From CAZMGB01 sp964565775 (lineage in GTDB: Bacteria > Chloroflexota > Dehalococcoidia > DSTF01 > JALHUB01), in NCBI GenBank assembly GCA_964565775.1, contig CAZMGB010000004.1, forward strand, positions 121,047 through 185,046: DNA of 64,000 bases, written 5' to 3'. Below, in pieces: positions 48,399 through 56,905 of this stretch. Position 1 is the first letter of the stretch. Each line of letters begins with the position of its first letter. The position numbers and the translations under genes are program-made. The notes beneath the pieces were generated by a model. That model did no database searches and was not told where the DNA came from. It saw only the letters and a list, made by a program, of their open reading frames with translations.

Positions 48399-49028
48399 AT
48401 GCCTCGTTTCCCCTTCCTCCCCAAGAACGAAGCCTTCTATGATCTTCTTCACGGCGCCGCCAAGAACCTCGTCGACGCGGGCGAGGTGCTCCAGGACCTG
48501 ATGGAGCACTACGAGAACGTCGAGATGAAGACGGAACGCCTGCGGGAGCTGGAGCATACCGGCGACAGCATTACCCATGACATCTCGGCGCTCCTCCACA
48601 GGACCTTCGTCACGCCCATCGAACGCGAGGACATTGCGCTCCTGGCCGAGCGCATGGACGACGTCGTCGACCACGTGGAAGAAGCCAGCATGACGATGCG
48701 CATCTACCAGGTCGCCGGCCCGACCGCGAGGAGCAGGGAGCTCGCCGACGTGGTGCGGCTGATGACGTTGAAGGTGGAGCAGGCTATCGCCAAGCTGCGC
48801 GAGCACCGCCATCTCCGCGACATTCTTCCCATCGCCGTCGAGCTGAACCGGCTGGAGAACGTCGCTGACGATCTGTTTCGCAAGGCGATGGCGGAGCTCT
48901 TTCGGGACGAGGTAAACGCCACCGAGATCATTAAGTGGCGGGAGATCTATGACCAGTTGGAGCAGGCGACGGACCGCTGCGAGGACGTAGCGAACGTGCT
49001 GGAGGGAATAGTTCTCAGACATGCCTAG
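48399..49028 (+). CDS. DUF47/PhoU-like accessory protein of Pit transporter
   Basis: The 209-residue all-helical protein has DUF47 features: FYDLLHGAAKNLVDAGEVLQ, LRELEHTGDSITHDI, FVTPIEREDIALLAERMDDVVDHVE and EDVANVLEGIVL. Such proteins accompany Pit permeases and are thought to modulate them. ATG 48399 is preferred to the GTG at 48387. The pit gene follows after an 81-base gap with a strong hairpin. Confidence 0.92.
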   Translation: MPRFPFLPKNEAFYDLLHGAAKNLVDAGEVLQDLMEHYENVEMKTERLRELEHTGDSITHDISALLHRTFVTPIEREDIALLAERMDDVVDHVEEASMTMRIYQVAGPTARSRELADVVRLMTLKVEQAIAKLREHRHLRDILPIAVELNRLENVADDLFRKAMAELFRDEVNATEIIKWREIYDQLEQATDRCEDVANVLEGIVLRHA

Positions 49029-49054
49029 CCGCCCGGCGGGGACAATTGCGCGAC

Positions 49055-49083
49055 AAGAGAAGGGGCTACCAGCCCCTTCTCTT
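49055..49083 (+). promoter_or_regulatory. Hairpin between DUF47 gene and pit
   Basis: A perfect 13-bp stem (49055-49067 with 49071-49083) and a 3-base ACC loop, without a T-run. It may attenuate or stabilise the bicistronic message. Confidence 0.6.
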
Positions 49084-49109
49084 CCGTTCGAGACGGGGAG
49101 GGCGGCCGC

Positions 49110-50105
49110 TTGGACTCTGAGCTAGCGACTGTTGTCCTCCTGGTGGCCGTGGCCCTCGCCTTCGACTTCCTCAACGGGATGAACGATGCCGCCAACTCCA
49201 TCGCAACCATTGTCTCCACGCGCGTCCTCACCCCCCTCCAGGCGGTAGCCTGGGCCGCCTTCTTCAACTTCGTCGCCGCCTTCGTCTTCGGCGTCAGCGT
49301 CGCCAACACGATCGGCAAGGGCATCGTCGACACCAGCGTCGTCAATGAGCAACTGGTCTTCGCTGCCCTGGCGGGCGCGATCGCCTGGGTGGCTCTGGCC
49401 ACCTACCGGGGCCTGCCCGTGAGCGTCTCCCACGCCCTCATCGGCGGTCTGGTGGGGGCCGCCATGGCCAAGGCCGGGACCGACCCCATAATCATCGGCG
49501 GCGTCCGCAAGGTCGCCATCTTCATCGCCCTGGCGCCGATCATCGGCTTCCTCGTCGCGGCGCCGATCATGGTCTTCGTGATGTGGGTGATGCGCAACGC
49601 CTCGCCCTCCACTGTCAACCGATGGTTCCGCCGTTTGCAGCTTGCATCGGCGGCGGCCTTCAGCCTCGGGCACGGCACGAACGACGCCCAGAAGACGATG
49701 GGGATAATCGCCGTGCTCCTCTTTTCGACGGGCCATCTCGGTGGTGAGTTCTTCGTCCCGGTCTGGGTGATCCTTTCCGCCCACGCCGCCATAGCCTTGG
49801 GGACGCTGGCCGGCGGCTGGCGAGTGATACGCACTCTGGGGATGCGGGTCACCCAACTGCAGCCCCACGGCGGCTTCTCGGCCGAGACCGCCGCGGCGGC
49901 GACCCTCTTCTTCACGGCGCACGCCGGAATCCCGGCGAGCACCACGCACACGATCACAGGCGCGATCATGGGCGTGGGCGCCACGCGTCGGCTTTCGGCG
50001 GTGCGCTGGGGAATCGCCAAAGACATAGTGGTGGCGTGGGTGCTGACCATCCCCGCCGCAGCCCTGGTGGCGGCCCTCGCGTTCCGGCTCACGGAGCTGC
50101 GGTAA
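49110..50105 (+). CDS. pit: Inorganic phosphate transporter, PiT family
   Basis: The 331-residue membrane protein has the PiT signatures GMNDAANSIATIV near the N-terminus and GHGTNDAQKTMG in the middle, plus SVSHALIGGL and STTHTITGAIMG repeats, with about nine TM helices. It imports phosphate (often as metal phosphate) with protons. TTG start preceded by GGGGAGGG. It forms an operon with the DUF47 gene. Confidence 0.94.
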   Translation: MDSELATVVLLVAVALAFDFLNGMNDAANSIATIVSTRVLTPLQAVAWAAFFNFVAAFVFGVSVANTIGKGIVDTSVVNEQLVFAALAGAIAWVALATYRGLPVSVSHALIGGLVGAAMAKAGTDPIIIGGVRKVAIFIALAPIIGFLVAAPIMVFVMWVMRNASPSTVNRWFRRLQLASAAAFSLGHGTNDAQKTMGIIAVLLFSTGHLGGEFFVPVWVILSAHAAIALGTLAGGWRVIRTLGMRVTQLQPHGGFSAETAAAATLFFTAHAGIPASTTHTITGAIMGVGATRRLSAVRWGIAKDIVVAWVLTIPAAALVAALAFRLTELR

Positions 50106-50131
50106 GGCGCGGGGAGAGGCCGGGCGGGGAT

Positions 50132-51007
50132 TCAGTCGTGGATCTCCACCCGCGTCCCCGCTTCGGCGAAGAGCCAGAAGTACTGGGCGTCGTGGAGCTG
50201 CATGCCCACGCAGCCGTGACTCGTCGGCTCGGCACCGAACACGGAGTCGGGCCGCCAGTAGTTGAGGTGGAGGGCGTCGCCCTCACGGTCGAAGTACTGG
50301 GTGAACAGGACGCGCTCCACATCGTATTGGGCCTGTTCGGGGGAGTAGCCCGCCTGCGACGCCGTCATCGTCTCGATGACGATGCGTCCGTCCGGCTCGA
50401 TGTAGTGGGTGCCCTTGGGGGTGTCGAATCCCGGCAGTCCCGTCGTCACCGGCGCCACGTGGACGGCCTGGTCTCCCACCATCGCCGTCGCCGTCTGCTG
50501 CGACAGGCTCACGTCCACCCACTTCTCCTGGTCGCCCGGGTCGACAAAGGGCGACGTCTCGCCGGGCTGGAGGGTGAACACGAAGGCGCCGTACACGTAG
50601 CCACCGCCCTCGATCTGGAGCCACTCGCTCGCCCAGGCGGGCGTCGACGACACCCAGGTCTGCTTGCCGACGAGCCAGTTCTCCCCCTGGACGACCCCCA
50701 CCACCTCGACGGGGTCGCCGTCGGGTAGCCTGCCGATCTGTATGTTCATCGTGCTCGGCTCCGGCCGCACGAAGACCTCGCCCCCGACGACGATGCCGCT
50801 CCCCGGCGTCAGCTCGGGCGGGGGTAGGGGTGGCGGCGTAGGCTCCGGAGGCGGAATGGCGGTCGCGGTCGGCATGAGCTGCGGCGGCGGCTCAACGGTG
50901 GGCTCGGCGGCAGGCGCGAGCGTATTGGCCGTGCAGGCCGAAGCCGTGAGAAGGTACACGGTGGTCGTGAGCAGGAAGAGGGCGGGGTGGCGGAGCAGTC
51001 TGCGCAT
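50132..51007 (-). CDS. L,D-transpeptidase lipoprotein with SH3-like domain
   Basis: The 291-residue protein has a lipobox-like TASAC (Cys25), a long Pro-rich linker, an SH3-like segment (about 70-130) and a C-terminal YkuD domain ending with SHGCVGMQ (catalytic His264, Cys266). It cross-links peptidoglycan stem peptides or anchors lipoproteins outside the membrane. It is convergent with pit (26-base gap). The catalytic motif is intact, so activity is likely. Confidence 0.92.
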   Translation of the reverse strand: MRRLLRHPALFLLTTTVYLLTASACTANTLAPAAEPTVEPPPQLMPTATAIPPPEPTPPPLPPPELTPGSGIVVGGEVFVRPEPSTMNIQIGRLPDGDPVEVVGVVQGENWLVGKQTWVSSTPAWASEWLQIEGGGYVYGAFVFTLQPGETSPFVDPGDQEKWVDVSLSQQTATAMVGDQAVHVAPVTTGLPGFDTPKGTHYIEPDGRIVIETMTASQAGYSPEQAQYDVERVLFTQYFDREGDALHLNYWRPDSVFGAEPTSHGCVGMQLHDAQYFWLFAEAGTRVEIHD

Positions 51008-51137
51008 GACTTCAGTAGAGTATACCGCGCCAAGCGCTGTGCGCCACGTCTGACATTTGAAGCAAGACGCCGTCAGTTATCAGTTGTGGCAATAGGGCCG
51101 CAAGGGTCTTCGGGATAGGCAGCGAGAAGGTCCCCCG

Positions 51138-51521
51138 CTAGTCGGGCGTTTTCATCCGAGCCGGCCGCGAGGATCTCCCGGTCCAGCCCGCAAAGTAGCC
51201 CACCATGATGAGGGCGAACAGCAAAGCTACCCTTTCGTAATCTCTCTCCACTTCCGGTGCCCTCATCGCAGCGAACGTAGCCAGTGTGAATAGGGTAGCA
51301 TTCTCGTGGGCGGTCACCGGGACATTTTGACGCTGAAGTCTCCTCAATAGATCAGCTGCACCTCTCCGAGCGTCCTCAGGCCTGTCCTCCGAACTGGCCA
51401 CCTCTGAAAGTTTGTTAGTTAGCTCGCGGTAATGGCCGTGGAATCCTTCGCGCAATTCGCTGAAGCTGACATTCCTCCAGGCATCCTTCGCAACCCTCTC
51501 CCACTCTTCACTGAGATCCAT
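51138..51521 (-). CDS. Hypothetical protein with C-terminal membrane segment
   Basis: The 127-residue protein is mostly helical and charged, with one hydrophobic segment near the end (VALLFALIMVGYFAGW, about 102-117) and a basic tail, a tail-anchored layout. I recognise no family. GGGAGAGG lies about 5 bases before the ATG. Base composition is visibly less GC-rich than that of its neighbours. A second tail-anchored unknown gene lies just upstream on the same strand. Confidence 0.65.
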   Translation of the reverse strand: MDLSEEWERVAKDAWRNVSFSELREGFHGHYRELTNKLSEVASSEDRPEDARRGAADLLRRLQRQNVPVTAHENATLFTLATFAAMRAPEVERDYERVALLFALIMVGYFAGWTGRSSRPARMKTPD

Positions 51522-51653
51522 AATCCTCTCCCGCTGTGCTATCCTCTCCCGGCTGCCAGCCTGCTCCCGCTGCGGCGGCTTCCTCGCCTGTCTAGCAACA
51601 TCTTCCTCGCGTCGGGGCGGGTCCCAAGCACTCAGGCTATCCTGCTTTCGGTG

Positions 51654-52229
51654 TCAGCCTATCCACAGCCTGAGTAGGAGCCACAGCAACACGCCGGTCA
51701 CTACCAGCGAACCTAGAAGGCGTCTGGCCTCGTTTCCCCTCACATCACCCTGGAGGGCATCCAGTAGCAGGCCGACCACGACGCGAATATACCTTGGAAA
51801 CAGCAGCGCAGTCTCCACAAACCGCCGGCGAGGCGCGCTATCCTCCATGTACGCGTAGAGCCGAAGATGACCAGTCATCTTGTAGATAACCGCGACAAGG
51901 TGTTCGAGTTGGTGATCGCCCGGTGTGACAGGCCCAAAGAGCTTTCTCCACGCAAACCGACCTGTGTTCCCGCAGAGAGCATACTCTCTGCCTGCGGCGT
52001 AGAGCTGCAGTCGGGCGGTATCATGCGCCCTCGCGTACGCATCGGTGATCGGGTTGCGTGAGAGTGGCGCGACAATCCATAGGCCCTTTTGTATTGCTTC
52101 GCCTATGAGGACCCTGTTGTCTTCTATGTATTTCGCATAGCTTCCAGGTCTTACAAGGCGAGACACTGCAATGCCCACAGCCTTTAGAAAGACGAAGGGA
52201 TTCCGAATGAGAACCAGCACGAGAAACAT
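51654..52229 (-). CDS. Hypothetical membrane-associated protein
   Basis: The 191-residue protein starts with a hydrophobic stretch (MFLVLVLIRNPFVFLKAVGI) and ends with a hydrophobic segment (LLGSLVVTGVLLWLLLRLW). A YAKYIEDNRVLIGEAI segment and a Cys at YALCGN lie between. No family is recognised. AGGAGGT sits 7 bases upstream of ATG 52229. It precedes the other unknown gene by 132 bases, and the two may form a small unit. Confidence 0.7.
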   Translation of the reverse strand: MFLVLVLIRNPFVFLKAVGIAVSRLVRPGSYAKYIEDNRVLIGEAIQKGLWIVAPLSRNPITDAYARAHDTARLQLYAAGREYALCGNTGRFAWRKLFGPVTPGDHQLEHLVAVIYKMTGHLRLYAYMEDSAPRRRFVETALLFPRYIRVVVGLLLDALQGDVRGNEARRLLGSLVVTGVLLWLLLRLWIG

Positions 52230-52476
52230 GGAACGCACCTCCTAGCGGCCGAACAGGCCCCGCAGGACGAGCCGCCGCCTCCCCCGCCCCATGGGAACGG
52301 CTGTCCGAGTGCCCTCCAGGCGGCTAAGGCCGCTCCATAGGACAAGAGTATAGTCGGTACGGTGGCTGTTTCACACCCTCGTCCGGGGTGACTTCTTCAG
52401 TGGTGCTGGTGTATCATGCGGCAACACCCGGTTCCCCCTGCGGAGAAGCCCTACCCTGGCCACGGAGGTAACGGAC

Positions 52477-53907
52477 ATGTCGGAGCTCTGCTTCACCCCT
52501 GCATACGAGCTCGCCGAGCGCATCCGGTCGCGGGACCTCTCGCCCGTCGAGCTCATGGAGGCCTGCCTCGCCCGCATCGAGGAGACGAATCCGGTGCTCA
52601 ACGCCTTCATCGCGATGCGCCCGGAGGAGGCGCTGCGGGAGGCGCGGGAGGCCGCCGACCGCATCGCGCGGGGCGACGATGTGGGGCCCCTGGCCGGCCT
52701 GCCTTTCGGGGTGAAGGAGCTCGAGGACGCCGAGGGCTTCCCCTCGACGCACGCCTCCGTCCCTTTCAAGGACAACTGGCCTGAGCGCGACTCGGTGCAG
52801 GTCGAGCGGCTAAAGCGGGCGGGCGCCATCGTGCTGGGCAAGACCAACGCGCCCGAGTTCGGCTACACCGCCTTCACGAAGAACCTGCTCTTCGGTGTGA
52901 CGCGCAACCCGTGGGACCCCAGCCGCACTCCCGGCGGCTCCAGCGGCGGCTCCTCGGCTGCCATCGCCTCGGGCATGGTGCCGCTGGCGACGGGCTCAGA
53001 CGGGGGCGGCTCTGTCCGCATCCCCGCCTGCTACACGGGCTGCTTCGGGATGAAGCCCAACTTCGGACGGGTTCCGCGCGGGCCCTTCCAGATGCTTGCC
53101 TGGAGCGACACTGTGGCCTTCGGGCCGATCACGCGCACCGTGCGCGACGGCGCCCTCTATCTGGACGCCGTCGTCGGCGCCCATGAGAGCGACCCCGACT
53201 CCCTGCCGCACCCCGGGTACTCGTACGTCGACGTGCTCGAGCGGCTGCCCAGGCGCCTGCACATCGCCTGGAGCCCGACGCTGGGCTACGCGCACGTCCA
53301 GAGCGACGTGATGCGCGAGGTGAAGGAGGCGGTATGCGTCTTCGAGAAGCTCGGGCACGATGTGGAGGAGATGAAGGAGGGGATACCCGATCCCGGCTTC
53401 CAGTGGGCGGCGGTGGCGGGCGGCGAGGTCTACGCCCAGATCGTCGACCTGATAGGGGAGCACCGTTCGGAGTTCGGCCGCGGGTTCCTTCAAGGGACGG
53501 AGCGGGTGTGCGACCTCACTCCTGACCAGTACGGAGCCGCCCAGCGGTCGCGCGCCAGCCTCGTGAACTTCCTCTGGCACCTCTTCGAGCGCTACGATCT
53601 CCTCCTGACGCCGACCCTGCCGACGGAGGCGTTCGACGCCCGCGGCAAGATGCCGCCCGAGATCGACGGCGAGCCGGTGGCTAACCCCCTGGCGGTGATA
53701 GCCTTCACCTACCCGTTCAACCTCTCGGGCCACCCGGCCGCGACCGTGCGCGCCGGGCTCACGGACGCCGGCCTGCCCGCGGGCCTCCAGATCGTCGGGC
53801 CGCGCCACCGCGAGGACCTCGTTCTTCAGGCGTGCTACGCGTACGAGCAGGAGCGTCCCTGGAACGACAAGTGGCCGCGCGACGTGCCGACCCTCGCGGA
53901 GGAGTAG
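52477..53907 (+). CDS. Amidase (amidase signature family)
   Basis: The 476-residue protein has the Ser-cisSer-Lys triad: Lys80 (GVKELED), Ser155 (GGSSGGS) and Ser179 (DGGGSVRIPA). The end, GLPAGLQIVGPRHREDLVL, is also standard. It hydrolyses carboxamides or related bonds in the cytosol. CACGGAGG precedes the ATG. It is convergent with the FAD oxidoreductase gene. It is probably a catabolic amidase rather than GatA, because gatB/gatC are absent. Confidence 0.93.
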   Translation: MSELCFTPAYELAERIRSRDLSPVELMEACLARIEETNPVLNAFIAMRPEEALREAREAADRIARGDDVGPLAGLPFGVKELEDAEGFPSTHASVPFKDNWPERDSVQVERLKRAGAIVLGKTNAPEFGYTAFTKNLLFGVTRNPWDPSRTPGGSSGGSSAAIASGMVPLATGSDGGGSVRIPACYTGCFGMKPNFGRVPRGPFQMLAWSDTVAFGPITRTVRDGALYLDAVVGAHESDPDSLPHPGYSYVDVLERLPRRLHIAWSPTLGYAHVQSDVMREVKEAVCVFEKLGHDVEEMKEGIPDPGFQWAAVAGGEVYAQIVDLIGEHRSEFGRGFLQGTERVCDLTPDQYGAAQRSRASLVNFLWHLFERYDLLLTPTLPTEAFDARGKMPPEIDGEPVANPLAVIAFTYPFNLSGHPAATVRAGLTDAGLPAGLQIVGPRHREDLVLQACYAYEQERPWNDKWPRDVPTLAEE

Positions 53908-53959
53908 CTGCGTTGTCGCGCTAGCGGTCCGTCGCTTCGCCGCGCTATCGGTGTCTCCT

Positions 53960-55327
53960 TTAGCCGCCCAGCTTCTCGAAGAGCTTCAGCAGTACCGGCT
54001 CCTTCGCCTCCCGGCCTTCGTCGTCGGCCTTCTGGAGGGTGCGCACCTGCATCCGTACCAGCGGGTCGCGGATGAAGTGCGGCCCCATGTTGACCGGCTT
54101 CAGGTTGACGAGGGGAAGCCGCGTCTTATCTGTGTCGCGGTCGAGGAGCATGTCGCGCAGGCACATGGCGGCGACGTTGGTGATGGCGACACCGTGGCCG
54201 TTGTAGCCGAACCCGTACGCAATACGGTTGCCCTTCAGCCAGCCGATGCACGGCAGGAAGCGCGCCGTGATGCCGATGGGGCCGCCCCACGAGTACTCGA
54301 TCTTCACGTCCTTCAACTGGGGGAATGTCCAGCGGAACGTCTCCTCCGCCCGCCGGAAGACGTGCTCGTCGCGGTCGTAGACAGGCTTGGGGCCGTCGGC
54401 TCGGAAGGGAGCGTCGCGGCCGCCCCAGAGGATGCGATCGTCCACCGTGGGGCGGAAGTAGTGGAGGAACGTGCGACGGTCCTCTATGCCCTCGCGTCCC
54501 TGCCAGCCGACGCTCTGCCACTGGTCGTCGGTGAGGGGCTCCGTGAGCAGGATGTAGGAGTAGAAAGTCATCAGGTACTTGCTGATCTCGGGCATTTGGG
54601 TGCCGTAGCCGTTGGCGGCCAGCACAGCCCTATCGGCGCGGACGCGGCCCTTGGGCGTGCGGGCCACCACCTTCGTCCCCTCCTGGGACAACTGGCTCAG
54701 CGGCGTCCCCTCGAAGACCTGGGCGCCCAGGCGGACCGCCGCGCCCTTCAAGCCGCGCACCAGTCGGGCCGGGTTGATCAGGGTGCAGTCGGGCTCCCGG
54801 ATGGCGCAGCGAAAGGTGGGCGAATGGACGACGGCCTGCACCTCGTTGCCTTCCAGGAAAGCGACGTCCTTCAGGCCCAGGCGAGCGGCTGTCTCCGCTT
54901 CACGGCGGATGAGATCGTCCTGGGGCGGCGAGTTGGAGACGGTGATAGCGCCGTTCGGCATGAGCTGTGCGTCGATGCCTTCTTCGGCGCAGACGCTCTC
55001 AAGGGAGCGAATGGCCTCGACGGCCGCGCCGTGGAGGGCGCGAGCGCCGTCGTCACCGACGGCTTCGGTCATGGCGGCTAGACTGCGGTGGATGAGAGTC
55101 ATGGCGAAGCCGCCGTTGCGCCCAGAGGCCCCGTAGCCGACGGCACTGGCCTCCAGGACTACGACGCGGCTGCTGGGGCTGGCCTTCAGCAGGTGGTAGG
55201 CTGTCCAGAGGCCGGTGAAGCCCGCACCGATTATGACCACGTCCGCCTCCAGGTCTCCCTCCAGAGGGGGACCCGGCTCATAAGAATCCAGGCCCAGCCA
55301 GTAGCTGCGGGTCGCCAGGTCTTCCAT
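53960..55327 (-). CDS. FAD-dependent amine/amino-acid oxidoreductase (DAO family)
   Basis: The 455-residue protein has an N-terminal dinucleotide motif, DVVIIGAGFTGLWTAYHL, then GYGASGRNGGF, and a C-terminal WGGPIGIT-FLPCIG flavin segment with YGFGYNGHG. It resembles PuuB-like gamma-glutamylputrescine oxidases and other glycine-oxidase relatives. GAGGAGG lies close to the ATG. Substrate unknown; the glutamine-synthetase-like ligase at 33094 could in principle make its glutamylated substrate. Confidence 0.88.
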   Translation of the reverse strand: MEDLATRSYWLGLDSYEPGPPLEGDLEADVVIIGAGFTGLWTAYHLLKASPSSRVVVLEASAVGYGASGRNGGFAMTLIHRSLAAMTEAVGDDGARALHGAAVEAIRSLESVCAEEGIDAQLMPNGAITVSNSPPQDDLIRREAETAARLGLKDVAFLEGNEVQAVVHSPTFRCAIREPDCTLINPARLVRGLKGAAVRLGAQVFEGTPLSQLSQEGTKVVARTPKGRVRADRAVLAANGYGTQMPEISKYLMTFYSYILLTEPLTDDQWQSVGWQGREGIEDRRTFLHYFRPTVDDRILWGGRDAPFRADGPKPVYDRDEHVFRRAEETFRWTFPQLKDVKIEYSWGGPIGITARFLPCIGWLKGNRIAYGFGYNGHGVAITNVAAMCLRDMLLDRDTDKTRLPLVNLKPVNMGPHFIRDPLVRMQVRTLQKADDEGREAKEPVLLKLFEKLGG

Positions 55328-55445
55328 GATCCAACCTCCTCACGGCGCGCCGCCAATCGAGCGGCGGCGGCAGACGCATCATAGGACGGCGACCGAGTCA
55401 GGCGCAAGGAGTCTTCTCGCCCTGCCTGCGGCCTCCTGGCCCGGG

Positions 55446-56786
55446 CTAGTACTCCAGACGATTAGCGGCGATAAGGTCACGGTACCAGTAGCCGCTCTTC
55501 TTGATGATGCGGCGCTGAGTGGGATAGTCCACGTACACCAGCCCGAAGCGCTCGCCGTAGCCCAGGCTCCACTCGAAGTTGTCCATCAGGCTCCAGGCGA
55601 AGTAGCCGCGCACGTCGGCGCCGTCCTGGATGGCCCGTCCCACCTGGGAGATGTACCGCTGGTAGAAGCTCACCCGCCGGTCGTCGTTCACGACGCCGTT
55701 CTCGTCGGGGCCGTCGTCGTAGGAGCAGCCGTTCTCGGTGATGTAGATCGGGCAGCGGTAGTCGTTCCAGAACCGCATTATGAGCTGGTGAATGCCCTCC
55801 GGGTACACCTCCGATCCGAAGTGCGTACGTTCGACGTCGGGCACCTGTATGGGCCGAATGCCGAGGTTGGGGTCCCGGGGGCCGTTGGCGATAACGGTGC
55901 GGGTGTAGTTGTTGATGCCGATGAAGTCGAGCGGCGCCTTCACGGTCTCCATGTCGCCGGGCTGCGCGCCCAGGCGCTCCGGGTCTATGCCGCCGACGTA
56001 GGCGTCGGGGTAGCGGCCGTTCTGCACCGTCTCCACGAACCACACATTGTTGAACCCGTGCATGCGCTCGGCGGCGGCGCGGTCCTCCTCGCTCTCGCTG
56101 GCGGGATAGACGGCGGTCGCGCTGAAGGCGGTGCCCACCGCCTCGACCTTGCTGGTGGCGCGGATGGCGCGGGCGGCCAGCCCCTGGGCCAGATTGACGA
56201 TGTGAGTCGTCCGTAGCGCCAGCTCGGAGTCGCGGATGCCGGGGGGATGGATGCCGCCCATGTAGCCCAGCACGGTGAAGACCCAGGGCTCGTTGAAGAT
56301 CATCCAGCTCTTGACGCGGTCGCCCAGATGGTCGACGACGGCGGCACAGTAGTCGGCGAAGTGCTGGGCGATGTCGCGGTTCGCCCACCCTCCCTCGTCC
56401 TGCAGGGCCTGGGGCAGATCCCAGTGGTAGAGCGTCGGGAAGGGGGTGATACCCACCGCCAGCAACTCGTCGACCAGTCGGCTGTAGAAGTCGAGGCCCT
56501 TGCGGTTGATCTCTCCCTTGCCTTGGGGGAAGATGCGGGGCCAGGAGATGCTGAAGCGGTAGCCCTGGAGACCCAGCTCCTTCATCAGGGCCACGTCTTC
56601 TCGATAGCGATGGTAGTGGTCGCAGGCGACGTCGCCCGTCTCGCCGTTCCTGACGTGGTCCGGCGTGTGGCAGAAGCGGTCCCAGATCGACTCGCCCTTG
56701 CCGTCCTCGTCCCAGGCGCCTTCGATCTGGTATGAGGCGGTGGCGCAACCCCAGACGAACCCCTTGGGAAAGTCTACCGCCGGCAT
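55446..56786 (-). CDS. GH1 beta-glucosidase
   Basis: The 446-residue GH1 enzyme has the N-terminal FVWGCATASYQIEGA, acid/base Glu166 (FNEP) and nucleophile Glu351 (TENG), with WSLMDNFEWSLGY binding the glycone. It hydrolyses beta-glucosides or beta-galactosides in the cytosol. The ATG at 56786 has GGAGG 7 bases upstream, better than 56792. It follows the ThDP enzyme gene on the same strand but is separated by about 120 bases. Confidence 0.95.
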   Translation of the reverse strand: MPAVDFPKGFVWGCATASYQIEGAWDEDGKGESIWDRFCHTPDHVRNGETGDVACDHYHRYREDVALMKELGLQGYRFSISWPRIFPQGKGEINRKGLDFYSRLVDELLAVGITPFPTLYHWDLPQALQDEGGWANRDIAQHFADYCAAVVDHLGDRVKSWMIFNEPWVFTVLGYMGGIHPPGIRDSELALRTTHIVNLAQGLAARAIRATSKVEAVGTAFSATAVYPASESEEDRAAAERMHGFNNVWFVETVQNGRYPDAYVGGIDPERLGAQPGDMETVKAPLDFIGINNYTRTVIANGPRDPNLGIRPIQVPDVERTHFGSEVYPEGIHQLIMRFWNDYRCPIYITENGCSYDDGPDENGVVNDDRRVSFYQRYISQVGRAIQDGADVRGYFAWSLMDNFEWSLGYGERFGLVYVDYPTQRRIIKKSGYWYRDLIAANRLEY

Positions 56787-56905
56787 ATTCATTCCTCCCT
56801 TGTCGTGGCGAAGCTTCGAGCAGGCGAGGCCTATGATACCGCCGCCGGGGCTGAGGCGGAACAGGGTGCGGCCGGGCGCGCGTGCCCTCAGCGCCGGGCC
56901 GGGGC

